This document shows positions 7,957-17,564 of a stretch of DNA of 64,000 bases, piece by piece. This DNA comes from Parvularcula lutaonensis (lineage in GTDB: Bacteria > Pseudomonadota > Alphaproteobacteria > Caulobacterales > Parvularculaceae), in contig NZ_BMXU01000002.1 of assembly GCF_014651915.1 (NCBI RefSeq), forward strand, positions 749,507 to 813,506, read 5' to 3'. The notes beneath the pieces are model-generated. The model was not told the origin of the DNA. It did no database searches and was given only the letters and a program-made list of their open reading frames with translations. The first letter of the stretch is position 1; each line of letters begins with the position of its first letter. The translations under genes and the position numbers were made by a program.

Positions 7957-10353
7957 TTAGTAGCGCTTACGCAGCGTCAGGCCGATGGTGCGCGGCTGGT
8001 TCGTCCGGAAGCCGAGGCGGGCACGGCCACCCCGCTCACGGTCGAAGGACAGGAGCGCATTCTCGTCAAACGCGTTGTTGATGTAGAGAAGGGCCTCGAA
8101 GCCATCGTCATTCATCAGGCCCCAGGAGAAGTTGGCGATGGTGTAGTCCGGGAGCTGAAGATCCAGTGCCGTCACTTCGTTACCCGTGGCACCGCCAAAG
8201 GGCAGGCCGCTGGAGAAGGGCTGGATGATCGGGTCCTGGTCACCCGGCTGGGTGAATTGCTCGTCGACGTACTGGACCGAGCCGTTGACGACCGCGGACC
8301 AACCCGGACGGAAGCTGTCGAGCGGATACTCGTAGCTCGCGACGATGGCCGCCTGCACCTGCGGAGCCGAAGGCAGTTCCGCGCCATCGAACAGCCCCGG
8401 AATCTGTGTCCCGTCACCGAGCGTCACGGTGCTGTCGAGTTCTGCCTCGATCCACGAGCCTGCGAAGGAGATGTCGAGGCCGTCGATGGGCTCGAAGCCG
8501 AGTTCGACCTCCACACCCCGTGTGTGGGCTTCGGGAACGTTGAACACGATCCGCGAGGAGCACGAGCCGGCATCGAGCGTGACCTGCAGGTTCGAAATGT
8601 CCGTGTAGAATGCAGCAGCATTGAACCGGACACTGCCGAAGTCCGACTTCAGCCCGGCTTCGTAGTTGACCAGCGTCTCGTCGTCATAGGCCTGGAAGCT
8701 GCCGAACAGCGCCTCGTCCTCAGCCGAGCACAGAGGGATGTTGAGCGGGTCATTGACGCCGCCGAGGCGGAAGCCTTCCGAAACCTGCGCGTTGACCGTG
8801 ACGTTTTCGTTGACGTCATAAGCTGCGATGACCCGGCCGTTGAAACCATCCGAGGTCGTCGAATCCATCACCATGAAGTCGCCATTGGCGAAGAGGCCAC
8901 CCGTGGTGATCTCGCGGTCTTCCTCGAAGTCGTAATAACGGCCGCCAGCCGTCACGCGGAAGTCGTCGTTCACGTGCAGCGTCGCCTCACCGAAAAGGGC
9001 GTACTGGGTCAGGTCGTAGAACAGGTCCGAGTTGAACGGGCTGTCAGGGCCGAAGCCGTTGCGGACCGCGTCCGAAGTCCCTGCGCCAAGGACCTGATCG
9101 GTGAACGCATCATAACCCGGCGTGGGAAGGCGCTGGGCATAGTCGCGCTCGATCTTCGAATAGAAGGCACCGACCAGCCAGTCGAAGCCTCCATCGGTCG
9201 TCGACTGGAGGCGGACCTCCTGGGTGAAGCTGTCGAGATCCGTCGTGTCACGGAGATTCGACGGCGTCAGGACCGCTGCATCCGGGTAACCGAGGTCGAT
9301 CGACACCGAACCGGTGAGGGCCGAAGCGTCGCGGCTGACGAGGATCTCACGGTCCATGACCGAGGTGATCGAGATGAACGCCATGTCGGCGAAGTCATAG
9401 GAAACCGTCAGGTCACTGATGATTGTCTCATCGAAGAAACGCTCGTCCCGCAGGAGGTATTGCTGGCGCTCTTCAAGCTGGATCGGCGTCCGGGTCGTCG
9501 TGTACGGGTTGGCGAAGACGTTGAAGACTTCCTGCCGGTTGAAGCCGTCGACGTCGATCTCCTGGAAGACCACGCGCGGCGTGATGGTCAGGTTGTCCGT
9601 CGGCTTCCAGACCAATGAGGCACGCATGCCCTGGCGGTTGCCGGAGTTGACGTCCTCGTCGACGCGGTAGCCATTGGCCGCGGAAGGGTCCTCGCGCAGG
9701 GCGTCGATGAAACCGCCATATTCGGTGTGGTAGGCGACAAAGCGCAGGGCAACGTCGTCAGAGAACGGAACGTTGACGACGCCCTTGAGGCTGCCGCCGA
9801 CACCGCCGTCAGTGATGGTGTTCACATCGGCTTCGACCATCGCCTCGAACTCTTCGGTGTTCGGCTGGTTGGTGATGTAGCGCAGCGTGCCGCCGATCGA
9901 GCCCGAACCGAAGAGGGTGCCTTGCGGACCGCGCAGCGTCTCGACCCGGTTGAGGTCGAAGAGGTCGAGGTCGGGAGTGAAGAGCGACAGCGAGATCACG
10001 CTCTCATCGAGATAGACGCCGACCTGCTCTTTCACGCCGGGCTGGTCACGCACGATCTGGCCGGCCGAGACCCCGCGGACGGAAACCTGGCTCTGGCCCG
10101 GGCCAAGGTTCTGGATGTTGAGGCTGGCAACGTTGCGCGCAATGTCCTCGAGGGTCTGCGAGCCCGTGCGCTGGATATCTTCCTGGGTCTGGGCGTCCAC
10201 CGAGAAGGGGACTTCGAGGATGTTCTGTTCGCGCTTCTGGGCAGTGACGACGATAACATCATCGTCGTCTTGGTCCTGTGCATTCGCGGCGCTGGTGAGC
10301 GCCATGGCGGACACGCCGAGGGCGAGGAAAGAAGTCAGAGGCAGTCGGGTCAT
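7957..10353 (-). CDS. TonB-dependent receptor
   Basis: Complete 798-residue outer-membrane receptor for an unknown ligand. A signal peptide (MTRLPLTSFLALGVSAMALT, cleavage near ANA-QD) is followed by the TonB box VIVVTAQKREQN, the plug (EDIARNVASLNIQNLG, VETLRGPQGTLFGSGSIGGT), a long barrel, and the C-terminal GLTLRKRY with a terminal aromatic. The VTAQKREQ box and plug sequence are of the type abundant in Caulobacterales and Sphingomonadales. The start is set by the signal peptide and by an AGGGAG about 7 bases upstream; the frame is open further upstream but without coding character. It is divergent from the PEP-CTERM gene, with 217 bases between. Confidence 0.93.
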   Translation of the reverse strand: MTRLPLTSFLALGVSAMALTSAANAQDQDDDDVIVVTAQKREQNILEVPFSVDAQTQEDIQRTGSQTLEDIARNVASLNIQNLGPGQSQVSVRGVSAGQIVRDQPGVKEQVGVYLDESVISLSLFTPDLDLFDLNRVETLRGPQGTLFGSGSIGGTLRYITNQPNTEEFEAMVEADVNTITDGGVGGSLKGVVNVPFSDDVALRFVAYHTEYGGFIDALREDPSAANGYRVDEDVNSGNRQGMRASLVWKPTDNLTITPRVVFQEIDVDGFNRQEVFNVFANPYTTTRTPIQLEERQQYLLRDERFFDETIISDLTVSYDFADMAFISITSVMDREILVSRDASALTGSVSIDLGYPDAAVLTPSNLRDTTDLDSFTQEVRLQSTTDGGFDWLVGAFYSKIERDYAQRLPTPGYDAFTDQVLGAGTSDAVRNGFGPDSPFNSDLFYDLTQYALFGEATLHVNDDFRVTAGGRYYDFEEDREITTGGLFANGDFMVMDSTTSDGFNGRVIAAYDVNENVTVNAQVSEGFRLGGVNDPLNIPLCSAEDEALFGSFQAYDDETLVNYEAGLKSDFGSVRFNAAAFYTDISNLQVTLDAGSCSSRIVFNVPEAHTRGVEVELGFEPIDGLDISFAGSWIEAELDSTVTLGDGTQIPGLFDGAELPSAPQVQAAIVASYEYPLDSFRPGWSAVVNGSVQYVDEQFTQPGDQDPIIQPFSSGLPFGGATGNEVTALDLQLPDYTIANFSWGLMNDDGFEALLYINNAFDENALLSFDRERGGRARLGFRTNQPRTIGLTLRKRY

Positions 10354-10570
10354 CTGGTGTCTCCCTGATGCTGTTTCTTGCCCGATGTTATATTTCGGGA
10401 CAGGCAACATGTCGTTTCGGGAGGTAGATGCTATCTTTACCTTGCTCGACCGCAGCATATCCTGCGTGTTTGTTGCCAAATTGTGACAGAATTCAGCGCC
10501 GAGCGCGTTGGTACGGTGATTGCTTCTCCTCCTGCGGAACGCCGCGCCGCGGCTATGCAGGAGTGCCCAG

Positions 10571-11239
10571 ATGAAACGGATTGCCGCTGTCGCAACCGCG
10601 ATTGCCTCGCTCGGCGTGGCTGACGCCGCCACCATTTTCACCGAAACCTTCGAAGGAACCCAGATCGGGCGGCGCTGGAACGTCTATGACGTCTTCGGCC
10701 AGTTCGTAACCGTGGATGGTGCAGGCATCGAGATCCAGCGCTCGGGCGTGGTCGTCCCGGCTTATGAAGGCCACCAGTATGTCGAGCTCGACAGCGACTT
10801 CCAGGTCAACCCGAACCCGGGCGAGGGTGCCAACTCCGCCATGGCTGCCCTGATGAACCTCCAGGCGGGACAGCAATACACCGTCACTTTCGCCTACCAG
10901 CCGCGGACGAACCGGCAGAATGACAACGGCATCGATGTCTCTGTCGGCACCCTGACCGATGGCGGGCAGGGCAACCGGAGCTTTGACGCCCGGTCCCTTC
11001 TCGGGACGGTGGACGGTGTCCGTTCGCAATATGGCGGTTGGCAGGTCATCTCGATGGTCTTCACCGCGGCCCTTGGCGACAATGCCCTGATGTTTGCCGC
11101 AGGCGGGCGCGAGAACGAACTCGGCGGCTTCCTCGACGACATCAAGGTTTCCGAGACCCCTGTCCCGGCCGGGGCCGTGCTGTTTGGCACCGGGCTTGCA
11201 GCGTTCTTCGCAAGGCGCGGCCGCAAGGGTGTCGCCTGA
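10571..11239 (+). CDS. PEP-CTERM-type exported protein
   Basis: A 222-residue protein with an N-terminal signal peptide (MKRIAAVATAIASLGVADAA) and a beta-rich body opening FTETFEGTQIGRRWNVYD, like extracellular jelly-roll domains. The C-terminus has a sorting tail: VPAGAVLFGTGLAAFFARR, meaning a VPxG motif, a hydrophobic helix and a basic end, as in PEP-CTERM/VPLPA proteins processed by exosortase. The start is chosen at the signal peptide with AGGAG about 8 bases upstream. No exosortase gene is in the window. Likely anchored on or exported through the envelope, possibly with exopolysaccharide. Confidence 0.8.
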   Translation: MKRIAAVATAIASLGVADAATIFTETFEGTQIGRRWNVYDVFGQFVTVDGAGIEIQRSGVVVPAYEGHQYVELDSDFQVNPNPGEGANSAMAALMNLQAGQQYTVTFAYQPRTNRQNDNGIDVSVGTLTDGGQGNRSFDARSLLGTVDGVRSQYGGWQVISMVFTAALGDNALMFAAGGRENELGGFLDDIKVSETPVPAGAVLFGTGLAAFFARRGRKGVA

Positions 11240-11314
11240 GGTTCTCAAGTCTCTCCGGGGCGCACCGCCGTCCCACAAAGCTCCCAAGGGCGCCTCACCG
11301 CCCGCACCAGAAAG

Positions 11315-11348
11315 CCCCCGCCCTTCCCAAATACAGGCGGGGGTTTTT
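11315..11348 (+). terminator. Rho-independent terminator after the PEP-CTERM gene
   Basis: Stem CCCCCGCC (11315-11322) pairs with GGCGGGGG (11336-11343) around a 13-base loop and is followed directly by TTTTT on the plus strand. It lies 75 bases after the upstream stop codon and before the convergent broken PEP-CTERM gene. Confidence 0.85.
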
Positions 11349-11371
11349 CTTTGCCTTGCCGTGGTCTGCGC

Positions 11372-11988
11372 CTAGGCCCGCGCTCTTGCCCGGCGCAGCA
11401 ACAGGAGACCCGGGATCATCAGCAGCGCAGCGCCTGGAACCGGGATCGGATTGCCCACTTTCTCAAGGGCGAAGACCGAAAAATCGACACCATCCAATGG
11501 GTTCGTCACCTGCATCGAGAAGGTGGACACAGCTTGGGAGAAGACGACAAGCCCGATGCCCCCGGTAAAGGACGCCGAATACTGGACCCCGCCAGCCACA
11601 TTGATGAGCGAGCCGCCAAGGTCCACGACCGTGCCATCCATCAGCAGCGTCACCATCTGCGAGCTGTCATTGGTCGTCCCGAAGATCAGCCCCTCGATCG
11701 GTTTGGCGAAGGTGAATGTGCCGGACGCCGTGTGGATGTCGTCATACTTGCCCGGAAGTCCGACATAGCTCGTTGCATTGGTCGTCGATGCCAGCGGCGA
11801 AAAGTTGGTGCCGACAAAGGAGAAGCCGAGACCGTTCGAGGTCCCGGTGATTGTCACCGGATTGCCGTTAGGCTTCGCGTCGATCTCGAAGCTCAGGTTC
11901 GGCAGATCGAAATCCGTCAGCAGTGCGGCTTGGCTGCTTCCAGCACCGCCGCCGCGGCGGCCAAGCCGCCCAGAATTGCTTTCAGCGT
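11372..11988 (-). pseudogene. Second PEP-CTERM-type protein, apparently frameshifted and start-less
   Basis: The reading frame ending at 11372 encodes a beta-rich secreted domain (ALLTDFDLPNLSFEIDAK, then FVGTNFSPLASTTNATSYVG) and a PEP-CTERM-like tail (IPVPGAALLMIPGLLLLRR), but it has no signal peptide and its first usual start is an internal GTG at 11857. The adjacent minus-strand frame just upstream encodes a perfect signal-peptide core (LKAILGGLAAAAAVL) and then stops at 11917. Joining them needs a shift of one base in the GC-rich stretch around 11930-11960. A strong GGAGGG at 12000-11995 is followed at normal spacing by ACG (11988-11986) where an ATG would be expected; an in-frame ATG at 12030 lies upstream of that site. 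It is read as a decayed gene or a sequencing error. Confidence 0.65.
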
Positions 11989-12151
11989 GATTGTCCCTCC
12001 TCTATCGGTTAACCTTCTCACATTGGCCATGTCCGTGTCATGCATGGATTTCAGCGCGGAAAGGCCCGCCCAATCCGCTTGAACAGGGGGGCGGCGAGCG
12101 TTAACTGCGGCCCTCTTTTCCCTGCAGCGTTCACCAAAGGACCGCCCCGCA

Positions 12152-13816
12152 ATGGCACGCCAGTTCATCTACTTCATGCAAGGCCTCACCAAATCCTACG
12201 GGGCCAAGAAGATCCTCGATAACGTCCACCTGCAGTTCTACCCGGACGCGAAGATCGGCGTGGTGGGCGTGAACGGCGCCGGTAAGTCGACGCTGCTCAA
12301 GATCATGGCCGGCGTCGATCAGGAATACACCGGCGAGGCCTACGCCGCCGAGGGGGCCAAGGTCGGCTACCTGCCGCAGGAGCCCGAGCTCGACCCCACC
12401 AAGACGGTCTTCGAGAACGCCGCGATGGGCGTCGCCGAGATCAAGGCCAAGGTGCAGGAATTCAACGACGTCTCGATGGAGCTGGCGGAGAACTACTCCG
12501 ACGAGCTGATGGAGAAGATGTCCAAGCTGCAGGAGGAGATCGACGCCCTCGACGCGTGGGACGTCGACTCCAAGGTCGAGCTGGCGATGGAAGCCCTGCG
12601 CTGCCCGCCAGGAGACTGGCCGGTCACGGACCTTTCGGGCGGTGAGAAGCGCCGTGTCGCGCTGGCCCGCCTGATCCTCGAGAAGAACGACCTCCTTCTC
12701 CTCGACGAGCCGACCAACCACCTCGATGCCGAGAGCGTCGCATGGCTCGAGAACTACCTGCGCAATTTTCCGGGCGCCGTCGTCCTCGTCACCCACGACC
12801 GGTATTTCCTCGACAATGTCACAGGCTGGATCCTCGAACTCGACCGGGCCAAGGGCATTCCCTACGAGGGCAACTATTCAAGCTGGCTGCAGCAGAAGGC
12901 CAAGCGCCTCGCCCAGGAAGAGCGCGAGGAGGCCAAGCGTCAGAAGACCCTCGACCGCGAGCTCGAGTGGATCAACCAGGGCCAGAAGGCCCGCCAGGCC
13001 AAGTCCAAGGCCCGGATCCAGTCCTATGAGAAGCTCCGCGACCAGGCAGCCAACGAGAACGTCAGCACTGCCCAGATCCAGATCCCGCCGGGCCCACGCC
13101 TTGGCGGCGTGGTGATCGAGGCGGAGGGCCTGAAGAAGGCCTTTGGCGACAAGCTCCTGATCGACGGCCTCGACTTCAAGCTGCCGCCGGGGGGCATTGT
13201 CGGTGTGGTCGGCCCCAACGGCGCGGGCAAGACGACCCTGTTCAAGATGCTGACCGGCAAGGAAACCCCGGACGAGGGCACCATCCGCCTCGGCGACACG
13301 GTCAAGCTCGGCTATATCGATCAGACCAGGGAGAATCTCACGGATTCCAACACCGTTTGGGAGGAGATCTCCGGCGGCCTCGACATCATCAAGCTGGGCG
13401 AGAAGCGCGAGGTCAACTCCCGCGCCTACTGCACCTGGTTCAACTTCAAGGGCGCGGACCAGCAGAAGAAAGTCGGCGACCTCTCCGGCGGTGAGCGTAA
13501 CCGCGTGCAGCTCGCCAAGATGCTGAAAGAGGGCGCGAACCTCCTCCTCCTCGACGAACCGACCAACGACCTCGACGTTGATACGCTCCGTGAACTCGAA
13601 GCCGCCCTCGACGAATTCGCAGGCTGCGCCGTGGTGATCTCGCACGACAGGTGGTTCCTCGACCGCATCGCGACGCATATTCTGGCCTTCGAAGGCAACA
13701 GCCACGTCGAATGGTTCGAAGGCAACTTCGCAGCCTATATCGAGGACAAAAAGCGCAGGCTTGGTCCGGATGCGGACGTTCCGCGTAGGATCAAGTACCG
13801 GAAGGCGGAGCGGTGA
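12152..13816 (+). CDS. ettA: Energy-dependent translational throttle protein EttA (ABC-F)
   Basis: A 554-residue ABC-F ATPase, almost the same length as E. coli EttA (555). It binds the ribosomal E site and gates the first elongation step according to ATP/ADP ratio. Two nucleotide-binding domains are visible: Walker [10 protein letters not shown] (39-47) and GPNGAGKTT, signature motifs [11 protein letters not shown] and [11 protein letters not shown], and Walker [13 protein letters not shown] and [12 protein letters not shown]. Between the halves of domain 1 lies the EttA arm, and the interdomain linker carries the basic helix [12 protein letters not shown]. No membrane segments are present. 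It stands alone, with a long gene-free stretch downstream. Confidence 0.95.
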   Translation: MARQFIYFMQGLTKSYGAKKILDNVHLQFYPDAKIGVVGVNGAGKSTLLKIMAGVDQEYTGEAYAAEGAKVGYLPQEPELDPTKTVFENAAMGVAEIKAKVQEFNDVSMELAENYSDELMEKMSKLQEEIDALDAWDVDSKVELAMEALRCPPGDWPVTDLSGGEKRRVALARLILEKNDLLLLDEPTNHLDAESVAWLENYLRNFPGAVVLVTHDRYFLDNVTGWILELDRAKGIPYEGNYSSWLQQKAKRLAQEEREEAKRQKTLDRELEWINQGQKARQAKSKARIQSYEKLRDQAANENVSTAQIQIPPGPRLGGVVIEAEGLKKAFGDKLLIDGLDFKLPPGGIVGVVGPNGAGKTTLFKMLTGKETPDEGTIRLGDTVKLGYIDQTRENLTDSNTVWEEISGGLDIIKLGEKREVNSRAYCTWFNFKGADQQKKVGDLSGGERNRVQLAKMLKEGANLLLLDEPTNDLDVDTLRELEAALDEFAGCAVVISHDRWFLDRIATHILAFEGNSHVEWFEGNFAAYIEDKKRRLGPDADVPRRIKYRKAER

Positions 13817-14409
13817 GCTTCGCCAATAGCGGCGCTGACAAGTCAGGAGCAGGGTGCTCCGCGTCGTAGGGCGGCTGCCCGTTTGTGAACTTTGATCGGT
13901 GTGCGGCAGTTCCGGCAGCCGCGGTGCCATGTTCGCCGGTCTGGCGCGCGGGTGCGGGCACCGTTGCGCGAGCGGATCAACGGCATCAACGCGCACCCGC
14001 CCTACGTTATCCCCGCCCTATCCACCTGCGCTACAATCCCCCCACGGACAGACGCCGGGAGTTCAGGATCCGTCGACTGATGATCTGTCTGTGCCGGTGT
14101 CATCCGGCGGAGCGGGAAGGCGCTATCGCGTGACCCCGCCTGCCTTCGGTCGCTTCTTGGCTTGAGCTGATGTTCGGCCGTTCGGAAGAGTGTGGTGATC
14201 CGGCGCTAGCGCGCGGTAGGGGGTAGCGCCCTTTGCGTTGCAGCAAGCCATGAAGCAATCTTCGCTGCGGTGACCGCGTGCGAGCTTCCCTCCTCCAAAA
14301 AACCGCCCACGGGCGGTTGTTTGTGCTGTTCTTCCGGTGTTCCCTTGAGCCAGCTTGTCGCAGAAGAGAGAGTCTCGTACTCCCATGAGGAAAACTCAGG
14401 GAGCCCGCC
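13817..14409. other. 593-base region without a supportable gene; contains one strong hairpin
   Basis: No open frame here has convincing codon bias, a ribosome site or family motifs. A short hairpin GGAGCA/TGCTCC lies at 13845-13859. A perfect 8-bp stem with a 2-base loop, AACCGCCC-AC-GGGCGGTT, lies at 14301-14318. It is preceded by A residues, so it would act best as a terminator for minus-strand transcription, although no minus-strand gene is evident upstream of it. The segment could hold an untranslated RNA or the remains of a lost gene. AGGGAG at about 14399 serves the next gene. Confidence 0.5.
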
Positions 14410-14826
14410 ATGTCGTCCGCCATCGTCCACCTCGCCATTCCCGCAGGCGATCTCAAAGAGACGGTCAAGTTCTACACCGAGGTCTTCGGCTGCACGCTCG
14501 GCAATTCCGAAGAGGGTCGCTGGCAGGACGTGAACTTCTGGGGCAATGAGCTCACCCTGCACCAGAGCGAGGAGCAGCTCCCCTCGGTCCGCCACGACGT
14601 CGACATGGGCAATGTCCTTGTCCCGCATTTCGGGGTCCACCTGTCCGAGGAGGACTTCAATGCCCTCAAGGAGCGCATCGCCGAGGCGGGCCTTGAATAT
14701 ATCGACCCGCCCTACCGCCGCTTCAAAGGCGACAAGTACGAGCAGGAGACCTTCTTCATCGCGGATCCGAACAACAACATTCTCGAGATCAAGACGATGA
14801 AGAACCCCGAGGTGCTCTGGCCGTAG
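14410..14826 (+). CDS. VOC / glyoxalase-fold family protein
   Basis: A 138-residue single vicinal-oxygen-chelate unit, cytoplasmic. The paired beta-alpha-beta-beta-beta modules are visible: VHLAIPAGDLKETVKFYTEV at the start, and PHFGVHLSEEDFNALKERIAEAG then ETFFIADPNNNILEIKT in the second half. Candidate metal ligands are the histidine of VHLAI, the histidine of HFGVHL and the glutamate of ILEIK. Related proteins are often called glyoxalase/bleomycin-resistance or dioxygenase-like, and the substrate cannot be told. A clear Shine-Dalgarno (AGGGAG) is placed before the ATG. Confidence 0.8.
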   Translation: MSSAIVHLAIPAGDLKETVKFYTEVFGCTLGNSEEGRWQDVNFWGNELTLHQSEEQLPSVRHDVDMGNVLVPHFGVHLSEEDFNALKERIAEAGLEYIDPPYRRFKGDKYEQETFFIADPNNNILEIKTMKNPEVLWP

Positions 14827-14890
14827 AGACTGCGCCCAATCCTTGGCCGTAACAGGCTGACCTGATACCGTCAGGGTTGGGAGCAAGCTC

Positions 14891-15289
14891 ATGACGATCA
14901 AGGAAAAGCCGCTCATCAACGCCGTCTCCAACCCCGAGCGGATCAATTTGCCCGCGAACCCGGTCATCGCAGGGATGCTCGCTCCGCTGATCGTTGCCGC
15001 GTTCGCGATCGTGACCATGGGCTTCCAGGTGGTCGGACGAGGAGCAGTGGAGCCTTCCGAGCTTTACGGACCGCTTCGCGCCGCTGTTTACATCGGCTAT
15101 CTCGTCACCTGTTGCGGCTACGCTTACCTCTCCGTCCGTGCCAACGAGGGAGAAGGGGAGTTCGAAACCCTCACGCCGTTCATGGTTTCCGGGCTGATCG
15201 TCATGGGACTGACGTTTGTTCTCGACGTGATGTTCGGCCGCGCCGTCATGGAGTGGTTCGTGACCTTGGCGCCGCTCCTGAGCCGCTAG
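14891..15289 (+). CDS. Hypothetical inner-membrane protein
   Basis: A 132-residue protein with three likely membrane helices: MLAPLIVAAFAIVTMGFQVV, LRAAVYIGYLVTCCGYAYL and FMVSGLIVMGLTFVLDVMF. The N-terminal about 25 residues are polar. GGGAGC precedes the ATG at a normal distance. No family recognised and no neighbours that suggest a role. Confidence 0.6.
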   Translation: MTIKEKPLINAVSNPERINLPANPVIAGMLAPLIVAAFAIVTMGFQVVGRGAVEPSELYGPLRAAVYIGYLVTCCGYAYLSVRANEGEGEFETLTPFMVSGLIVMGLTFVLDVMFGRAVMEWFVTLAPLLSR

Positions 15290-15377
15290 CAGCCGCTCCT
15301 GCGGGCGTGATTGGGCGTGATTGGGCGGGTGGGGCGGAAAACCCTAAGTTCCCGGTGCGAACCCATGGGAGGACAAC

Positions 15378-15812
15378 ATGGAGCTCTTCAAGTTCGAGCG
15401 AACCCGCGGCAAGGACAAGAAGCCCGACGGCGACGACGGCAACTGGTTCACCAATCTTTTCAAGAAGAACAATCTCAAAGCCGACAAGGTCGAAGCTGAA
15501 GCGAAGGACACCAAGGTCGTCCTCAAGGGCAAGGTCCCCGACCGCGAGACGGCGGAAAAGATGATCGTCGCGGCCGGCAACAATGAGGGCGTGGCCGAGG
15601 TCGAGAGCCATCTTGAGATCGAGGACGAGAAGAAGGAACCGGCCAGCACGATGTACGAGGTGAAGCCCGGCGACACGCTGTCGAAGATCGCCAAGGAGCA
15701 TTATGGCGACGCATCGAAGTATCCCGTGATCTTCGAAGCCAACAAGCCGATGCTGTCGGATCCCGACAAGATCTATCCGGGGCAGGTGCTCCGTATTCCG
15801 CCACTCGACTGA
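15378..15812 (+). CDS. kbp: BON-LysM protein (Kbp/YgaU-like)
   Basis: A 144-residue cytoplasmic protein with a BON domain (about 33-85: AEAKDTKVVLKGKVPDRETAEKM and VAEVESHLEI) followed by a LysM domain (about 92-141: YEVKPGDTLSKIAKEHYGDA to PDKIYPGQVLRIP). This order and length match E. coli Kbp/YgaU, a potassium-binding protein. There is no signal peptide, as in Kbp. The basic N-terminus (FKFERTRGKDKK) is family-divergent. It is separated from the next ATG by no base (TGA then ATG), so it is likely co-translated with the YjbQ gene. Confidence 0.85.
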   Translation: MELFKFERTRGKDKKPDGDDGNWFTNLFKKNNLKADKVEAEAKDTKVVLKGKVPDRETAEKMIVAAGNNEGVAEVESHLEIEDEKKEPASTMYEVKPGDTLSKIAKEHYGDASKYPVIFEANKPMLSDPDKIYPGQVLRIPPLD

Positions 15813-16235
15813 ATGCATCAGTCGCTGGGTGAACTGACAATCAGGACCGGGGGCAGGGGGTTCATCGATGTGACACCTGCTCTCGGCGACTGGCTTCGTG
15901 CAGAAGGTGCGGGGGATGGGCTCCTCACGATCCTGCTCCGCCATACCTCCGCGAGCCTCGTCATCCAGGAAAACGCCGATCCGGATGTCCTCAGCGACCT
16001 GACGGACGCGCTTGACGGCCTCGCGCCCGAGCATGGCGGCTATCGCCACTCGGCCGAAGGGCCTGATGATATGCCTGCGCATATCAAGGCCGCGCTGACG
16101 AGCCCCACGCTCTCGATCCCCGTGGCGGGTGGACGGCTGGCGCTCGGGACCTGGCAGGCTGTTTACATCGCAGAGCACCGCACACGCCCCCATAGCCGTC
16201 GGCTGGCGCTGCATTTTTTTGGCGAAAAACGATAA
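15813..16235 (+). CDS. YjbQ family protein (UPF0047)
   Basis: A 140-residue protein of the YjbQ/UPF0047 family, for which a weak thiamine phosphate synthase activity has been described in some members. Hallmarks are GRGFIDVTPALGDWL, LLRHTSASLVIQENADPDVLSDL (conserved His and Asn/Asp residues), DMPAHIKAALTSPTLSIPV, and GRLALGTWQAVYIAEHR. The length is as usual. The ATG directly follows the stop of the BON-LysM gene. Confidence 0.9.
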   Translation: MHQSLGELTIRTGGRGFIDVTPALGDWLRAEGAGDGLLTILLRHTSASLVIQENADPDVLSDLTDALDGLAPEHGGYRHSAEGPDDMPAHIKAALTSPTLSIPVAGGRLALGTWQAVYIAEHRTRPHSRRLALHFFGEKR

Positions 16236-16299
16236 AACGTGGTTCCGCCCTTCGGGCCAGCAGGATAGGTTTAACCTGGATCAAGGCGGGGAGGGCCTG

Positions 16300-17526
16300 A
16301 TGTCCGGCACAATTCCCTCCGGCGGGCCCGTCACCGGGGCTGACCGAATTGCGTTTCTCGATGTGCTCCGCGGCTTCGCGGTGATGGCGATCTTCATCGT
16401 CAACATCAAGGCGATGGCGATGCCCTTCGCTTACTACAGCAATCCCACCCTTTGGGCCTCGGAACTCGACCAGCATATCGCCCTGCTCCAGAAATTCCTT
16501 GTCGAGGACAAATGGCGGACGACCTTCACCGCGCTCTATGGTGCGGGCCTGCTGATGATCAGTGAGCGGCTGATCGCCAGAGATGACAAGAGGCGCATCC
16601 TCCTGAAACGCAATCTCTGGCTGATTGTCTTCGGCGCGTTCCACCTGATCCTGATCTGGGTCGGCGACATCCTGTTCATCTACGGAGTGACAGGACTGCT
16701 CGCCATGTTTTTCGTCCGTATGCGTCTTTGGTTGCTTGTCGTGCTCGGCTTCGTCATGCTGGTACTCGGGACGGCGTGGATGGGGATCTTTGCGGCGGGG
16801 CCTGCCTTCGACGATGATCTCTATAACAAGCTCGCACCGATGTTTTGGGAGCCTACGCCGGAAACGCTCAAGGCCGAGATCGACGCCATGCAGGGTTCCA
16901 TCGCTGACCAGATCGCCTTCAGGGCGAAGGAGGCGGTCGGATTCATCGGCTTCTATTTCCTGTTCGGAGGCATGTGGCTCGTCTCGCTCGCGCTGATGGT
17001 CCTCGGCATGGCGGGGTTCAAGGGTGGCCTTTATCGAGGCCGCTGGCCGCTCCGCCTGACCCTGCCGCTGGCGGTGGTGGCGCTGAGCGCGGCATGGGCC
17101 CTCGACTGGGTGCAGATCGGAGCGCTGCGGGCTTCGGGCTATGACTTCAGGGTCTTCAGCCTCAACACATGGATGGCGATGTCCGACGGGTATATCGGGG
17201 CCTTCGGCTATGCCTGTCTCATTTCGGCGCTGGTCAGCCTGGGACTTAAATTCGGCGCTGTCGCAGCCGTCGGGCGGATGGCGTTCACGAACTACATTGC
17301 CTGCTCCCTGATCGGCACGACGATTGCCGGAGGCCATGCCGGTGGCCTTTACGGTGAGGTGTCGCTCGCTTTCCTCATGGTCGTCGCGATCGCCGCGTTC
17401 ATCGCCATGCTGGTCTGGTCGCCGCTCTGGCTGCGGGCTTTCCACTTTGGCCCGCTCGAATGGCTGTGGCGCAGCCTCGTCTACGGCAAGGCGCAGCCTT
17501 TCGTCAGGCGCGGCGCGGCGCTCTGA
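16300..17526 (+). CDS. DUF418 (YeiB-type) multi-pass membrane protein
   Basis: A 408-residue inner-membrane protein with about 9 or 10 hydrophobic helices. The N-terminus has the family signature RIAFLDVLRGFAVMAIFIVN. The middle has ALYGAGLLMISERL, and the C-terminal DUF418 region has GRMAFTNYIACSLIGTTI and SPLWLRAFHFGPLEWLWRSL. The ATG at 16300 is preferred because GGGGAGGG lies about 5 bases upstream; the frame continues upstream only into the overlapping yjbQ-like gene. The function of the family is unknown, possibly transport of a metabolite. Confidence 0.88.
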   Translation: MSGTIPSGGPVTGADRIAFLDVLRGFAVMAIFIVNIKAMAMPFAYYSNPTLWASELDQHIALLQKFLVEDKWRTTFTALYGAGLLMISERLIARDDKRRILLKRNLWLIVFGAFHLILIWVGDILFIYGVTGLLAMFFVRMRLWLLVVLGFVMLVLGTAWMGIFAAGPAFDDDLYNKLAPMFWEPTPETLKAEIDAMQGSIADQIAFRAKEAVGFIGFYFLFGGMWLVSLALMVLGMAGFKGGLYRGRWPLRLTLPLAVVALSAAWALDWVQIGALRASGYDFRVFSLNTWMAMSDGYIGAFGYACLISALVSLGLKFGAVAAVGRMAFTNYIACSLIGTTIAGGHAGGLYGEVSLAFLMVVAIAAFIAMLVWSPLWLRAFHFGPLEWLWRSLVYGKAQPFVRRGAAL

Positions 17527-17564
17527 CAGGTGGCTTGGTAACCGGATCAGGCTAACGCGGGCGG

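Noticed and set aside
8257-9618. 453-residue open frame on the plus strand
   Set aside because: Antisense to the TonB-dependent receptor barrel; no recognisable motif.
14123-14386. 87-residue minus-strand frame in the ettA downstream gap
   Set aside because: No ribosome site or codon bias; composition is of unconstrained sequence.
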